A stretch of 64,000 nucleotides of DNA. It comes from Gnetum montanum (taxonomy: Eukaryota > Streptophyta > Gnetopsida > Gnetales > Gnetaceae). Every line of letters starts with the position of its first letter. Position 1 is the stretch's first letter. The stretch covers positions 771,873 through 835,872 of the forward strand of contig MNCI01021399.1 in NCBI GenBank assembly GCA_015680685.1, given 5' to 3'. Of this stretch, positions 60,330 to 64,000 are shown one piece after another. The position numbers were made by a program, and so were the translations under genes. The notes beneath the pieces are model-generated. The model was not told the DNA's origin. It saw only the letters and a list, made by a program, of their open reading frames with translations, and ran no database searches.

Positions 60330-63300
60330 CCTATAGGTCACTGGACATGAGCCATCCAAGGCTCTTCTTGATTTTGGTTTTGGAGTTAACCTCATATTCT
60401 ATGATATGTACAAGGCATGGAACCTACCACCTCTTAAGAAGATCAATATCAATTTGAAATTGGTAGACCAATCAATCATTATCCCTCAAGGGTTAGTGGA
60501 GGACATTGTGACCATAGTTTGTGGGTGGTCCTATCCTATCGATCTTCTAGTGATCAAGGTAGAAAACTACAAAGGCAACTTCCCCATCATTATGGGATGT
60601 TCATAGTTCAACATGGTTGATGCACAAATGGGCATTAGAAGCCTCTCCTTGGAAAACTCCAAGGAAAATGAATTTGGATGCCTTGAGAAGAAGTGTGTTC
60701 CATGCATTGTGTATAGTGATAATGGGTGCAATTGCATGTAGAAATTCTTGCCCATTAAAAGTACATTCCTTAAAGCATGCAATCAGTGTGCATATGAAAT
60801 TGATATCCAAAGGTGCTTGTATGTAGCAGCCATAAAACAAGGGGACACCTAGTTGTGAACAATTGACTCTAATAGTAGCACATTATGCATAGAATCCTAT
60901 GAGAGCCTAACATATGCCTATGTTGCGGGCATGGATGAACTTCAGCAAGTTCATTACCAACTATCTAATGATGAAATGATGATACCTATTTGGGAGAGTT
61001 GGAAATCACTGATAATTTCAAGCAAAAGCCCCTAGAGCTAAAAACTCTACTAGCTAGCATGGAGTATGTATTTTTAAAAAATGGCAAGTTAATTATAATT
61101 AATGCAAATCTTACTCTCAAACAAAAAGATAGGTTGTCAAAGGTGGTCAGCAAATAGCTAATAGCTTTTTCTTGATCATATCCTGAGCTAACTGGAATTG
61201 ATCAAAGGATATGCCAGCATTGCATTTACACTAACCCAGCCATGAAACCAAGAAGGTAGCTACAAAGATGGTTGAATCCCAAGTTGAAGTAGATTGTTAA
61301 AGAGAAAATAGAATAAGTCCTCAAGGTAGGGTTCATCTATCTCATCACGGATAGCAAATGGATTAGCCCACTTGTAATTGTACCAAAGAAAGATAGCAAG
61401 TGGTAGGTCTACATCAACTTTAGGCTATTGAACATGGCAATATTTAGAGATCATTTTCCATTGCCATTTGTGGACCAAGTGTTGGACACCATATTTAGGC
61501 ATTATTATTATAGCTTCTTGGATGGTTATAGTGGCTATAACCAAATTCAAATTGCACTAGAGATTAATCCAAAACAACATTTATGAGTCCTTATGAGATT
61601 TTGGCATATTGCAAGGTTTTGTTTAGTCTATGCAATGCCCTTGCAACATTCCAATGCCTAGTCCTTAATATTTTTCAACAACAAATTGATAGTAGGGTAG
61701 AAGTATTTATGGATGACTTCTCTACCTATGGGGCTACATTTGAGCAAGCCTTGGACTACCTTGAGCAAGTACTAAAAAGATGTATAAAAAAAACCTTAGG
61801 CTTAATTGGTAGAAAAGCCATTTAATTGTCCAAAAAGGCATAGTACTGGGGCACTAAATTTCACAAAAAGGGATTGAGGTAGACAAAAAAAAGATAAGGG
61901 TCATCCAAGGAATCACATGTCATATAGAGATAGTTAAAGACATCTGGTCATTCCTTGGACACATTAGCTACTACTGATGATTTATAGAGAATTTCTCTAA
62001 GATCACAAAGCCATTGGTTGAGCTTATAGAGAAAGATGCTCCATTCATCTGGACTAAGGAGTGAAAACTTGCATTCCAACTACTAAAAGAAAAACTCATG
62101 GAAACTCTAATTCTATGAGCACTAGACTAGTTCAAACCATTTCATATAATGATAGATGTATCTAATTATGCCTTGGGAGCCATGCTTATGTAATTGGATG
62201 ATAAGAAATGTCCACGTTACATCCACTATGTGAGCCAAACCATTATGGGTGCATAATTGAATTACATGAAAACTAAGAAAGAACTGATAGTAGTGGTGTA
62301 TTCTCTCAAAAATTTTAGGCACTATGTGCTTAGCTATAAGGTGTTTGTGTAGATAGATCATAGTGCCATTCACTTTCTAATGAATAAGCCAACGATGAGT
62401 CCTCGTATCATATGGTGGCTAGTGATCTTGTAGGAATTTGATCTCACAATGGTAGATTAGAAGGGGACTGAGAATGTGGTTGTTGACCACCTCTCTTAGT
62501 TAAGATGGGATAATAAAGAGGAGGAGAGTCTGCTCTTTGATGAATTTCCACATAAACTCCTCTTTACAGGAGTAATAAATGATTAAGTGCCCGCTAAATC
62601 AAAATTATACGATGACATTCTCACTTATCTTCTTTCTTAGGAGATGCCACAAGATCTGAAGCATAGCAAGAAATAAAAATTTCTTCATTAGGCAAAGTAC
62701 TTCATGGAAATCAATGAATACCTTTATAAGATGTGTGTTTATGGCTTGGTTCATTGGTGTGGCCCTAACACAAACCAATTATAAGTTCTCTAGGATGCTC
62801 ATGAGGGCCCTTGTAGAGGCCATTATGTGGGAAGACACATGGTCATAAAAATCCTAATGGTGGAATACTATTGGCCTACAATCTTTAGGGATTTTCACAA
62901 TTTATCTAATCTTGTGAGTGCTATCAACGAGGTGGTGGGATGACCACTTGAATGGAGGGTCCTTAGTAATGGATTCAACCACTGGAGCCCTTTGACATAT
63001 GGGGCATAAACTTCATGGGTCCCATCACTCCCATGTCCAATGGAAAGGCATACATCATCGTAGTAGTTGACTACTGCACTAAATGGGTAGAAGCAGTAGC
63101 CATCACCAACTGTACATCATCTATTGCTACTCGATTGGTATAACAAAATGTTGTAAATAGGTTTGGAGTGCTACGTGCACTAATTTTTGACAATGCAACT
63201 CATTTTACAAGGGCGACTTTTCAAAAAATCATGCAACACTTGGGGGTTTAATATAAATTAACAACACCTTATCAACCCCAAGCCAATGGTCAAACAGAGG

Positions 63301-63890
63301 CAACTAATTGGGAGATCACAAAGCTTCTAATAAGAACTATAAGAAAATATAGGAGAGATTGGAGCACAAAACTAAACAATGCCCTTTGGGCCTAGCACTC
63401 AACATGGAAACTTCCTGTTGGCTACTCTCCCTACAATATGGTGTATAGAAAACTTCTAACACTCCTAATTCAATCCAAGCTCCATACACTTTCAATAGCC
63501 TATGATCTAAATCTTGACCTAAGTCTAGCACAAAAAGAAAGACTGATCAACCTAAATGTGCTAGATGAAAATTGATTAGTGGCCCTATCTTTGAATGAAG
63601 TGCATAAGGCATTCAATAGGCAAGGACATGACCTTAGAATATAGAAAGTGAAATTTTGATCGGAAGATAAGGTTCTTTACTAGAACCCCACACACATACC
63701 TCAAAAAACTAAATTTCAAACATTGTAGAAGGGAACTTATATAATTAATGAATTCTTTCCCTCTGGGGCCATGTTAATATACAAACCTAAAAGCCCACAA
63801 AAAAAGTAGTTCATCAACATCCAACAAGTAAAGCTTTTCCATGAGCCTAATAAGCTAGTGCAACAAAAACCTCAATGGATGGACAACCAT
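60330..63890 (+). pseudogene. Athila-type pol remnant of D2 (protease, RT, RNase H, integrase)
   Basis: Protease at 60340-60650: ALLDFGFGVNLI in place of the usual D-L/S-G, then NFPIIMGCS in place of the I-L-G-R-P flap partner. RT at 61260-61900: FLDGYSGYNQIQIAL near 61515 and VFMDDFSTYGATF, with the two Asp codons at 61712-61717. RNase H at 62130-62520: PFHIMIDVSNYALG and ENVVVDHLS. Integrase zinc region at about 62780-62900 (DAHEGPCRGHYVG). Integrase core: [11 protein letters not shown] (first catalytic Asp now Asn), [19 protein letters not shown] and NGQTEATN, so the second Asp and the Glu are kept. This is the most complete gypsy pol in the window; many stops. Confidence 0.87.
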
Positions 63891-63926
63891 GCTCAATTTT
63901 TCAGGTCTCCTCCTTTCAACTCAGTC

Positions 63927-63936
63927 ATGGGGGAGA
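63927..63936 (+). other. Polypurine-like tract after pol of D2
   Basis: ATGGGGGAGA preceded by CTCAGTC, like the terminal tract (CATTCAGTCATGGGGGTA) before LTR G. It is not followed by an LTR start but by the T-rich spacer also seen in D1. Confidence 0.5.
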
Positions 63937-64000
63937 TGTACATCTATTCTAATCATACACATGACTCCTTAGTTTTTCACATTTTTTTAACACATTTTGG

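Larger units (their letters stand above)
56748..64000 (+). mobile_element. Athila-type Ty3/gypsy retrotransposon D2 (3' part outside window)
   Basis: Plus-strand sister of D1: 5' LTR 56748-57631, tRNA-Asp primer site 57633-57650, gag, protease, RT, RNase H and full-length integrase, then a polypurine-like tract at 63927-63936 and the start of the T-rich spacer. It has many stops and frameshifts. The spacer, any 3' ORF and the 3' LTR are beyond the window. Confidence 0.88.

Noticed and set aside
63927-64000. Start of the 3' LTR of D2
   Set aside because: The polypurine-like tract suggests it, but the following bases do not match the D2 LTR start. They match the D1 post-pol spacer instead.
1-64000. 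CRISPR arrays, rRNA, tRNA genes or bacterial operons
   Set aside because: No regularly spaced repeats, no cloverleaf or rRNA core sequence was noticed. The primer sites match tRNA 3' ends only and are not tRNA genes.

Overview
This is plant nuclear DNA, almost certainly from a large, repeat-rich, AT-rich genome. A gymnosperm is my best guess: the elements are old, decayed and nested, and genes are sparse. I cannot name a species. I recognise one ordinary gene in 64 kb, an intact single-exon DUF538 protein on the minus strand (43860-44285). Nearly everything else is decayed retrotransposon.

Layout. 1-7807: minus-strand Athila-type Ty3/gypsy element (D1) with gag, protease, RT, RNase H, truncated integrase and its 5' LTR; its 3' part lies outside the window. 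8638-15660: minus-strand, pol-less Athila-type element (A) with a 3' LTR, a long coiled-coil 3' ORF and gag. 15660-17880: plus-strand LTR junctions (G, plus what looks like the inverted 5' end of A). 18244-21290: 3' LTR and 3' ORF of a third copy (C). 21290-25089: unrecognised decayed sequence with a 520-bp tandem duplication. 25090-25960: plus-strand LTR (H). 27216-35940: the best preserved pol-less element (B), with both LTRs, a tRNA-Asp primer site, a polypurine tract and a 5-bp target duplication. 36414-42744: a younger element (E) with 583-bp LTRs, complete termini and no recognisable coding. 43860-44285: DUF538 gene. 45376-55700: an L1-type LINE split by a solo Athila-type LTR (45847-46848) and by a SIRE-like Ty1/copia element (about 47349-54206). 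56748-64000: plus-strand Athila-type element (D2) with LTR, gag and pol, running off the window.

The Athila-type elements share LTRs beginning TGATGA and ending TCATCA, a primer site matching the 3' end of tRNA-Asp, a short U3 carrying palindromic repeats just upstream of a TATA box, and in A, B and C a roughly 930-codon 3' ORF. Its N-terminal part resembles the 'putative plant transposon protein' family and the rest is coiled coil. A and B keep gag and this ORF but have lost pol completely. In both, the ORF is preceded by an internal copy of the U3-type palindrome-plus-TATA module. In B a good splice acceptor sits directly before its ATG. This suggests a non-autonomous two-ORF family in which the 3' ORF has its own expression signals.

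All reading was by eye. Domain calls rest on motif recognition, not on searches.
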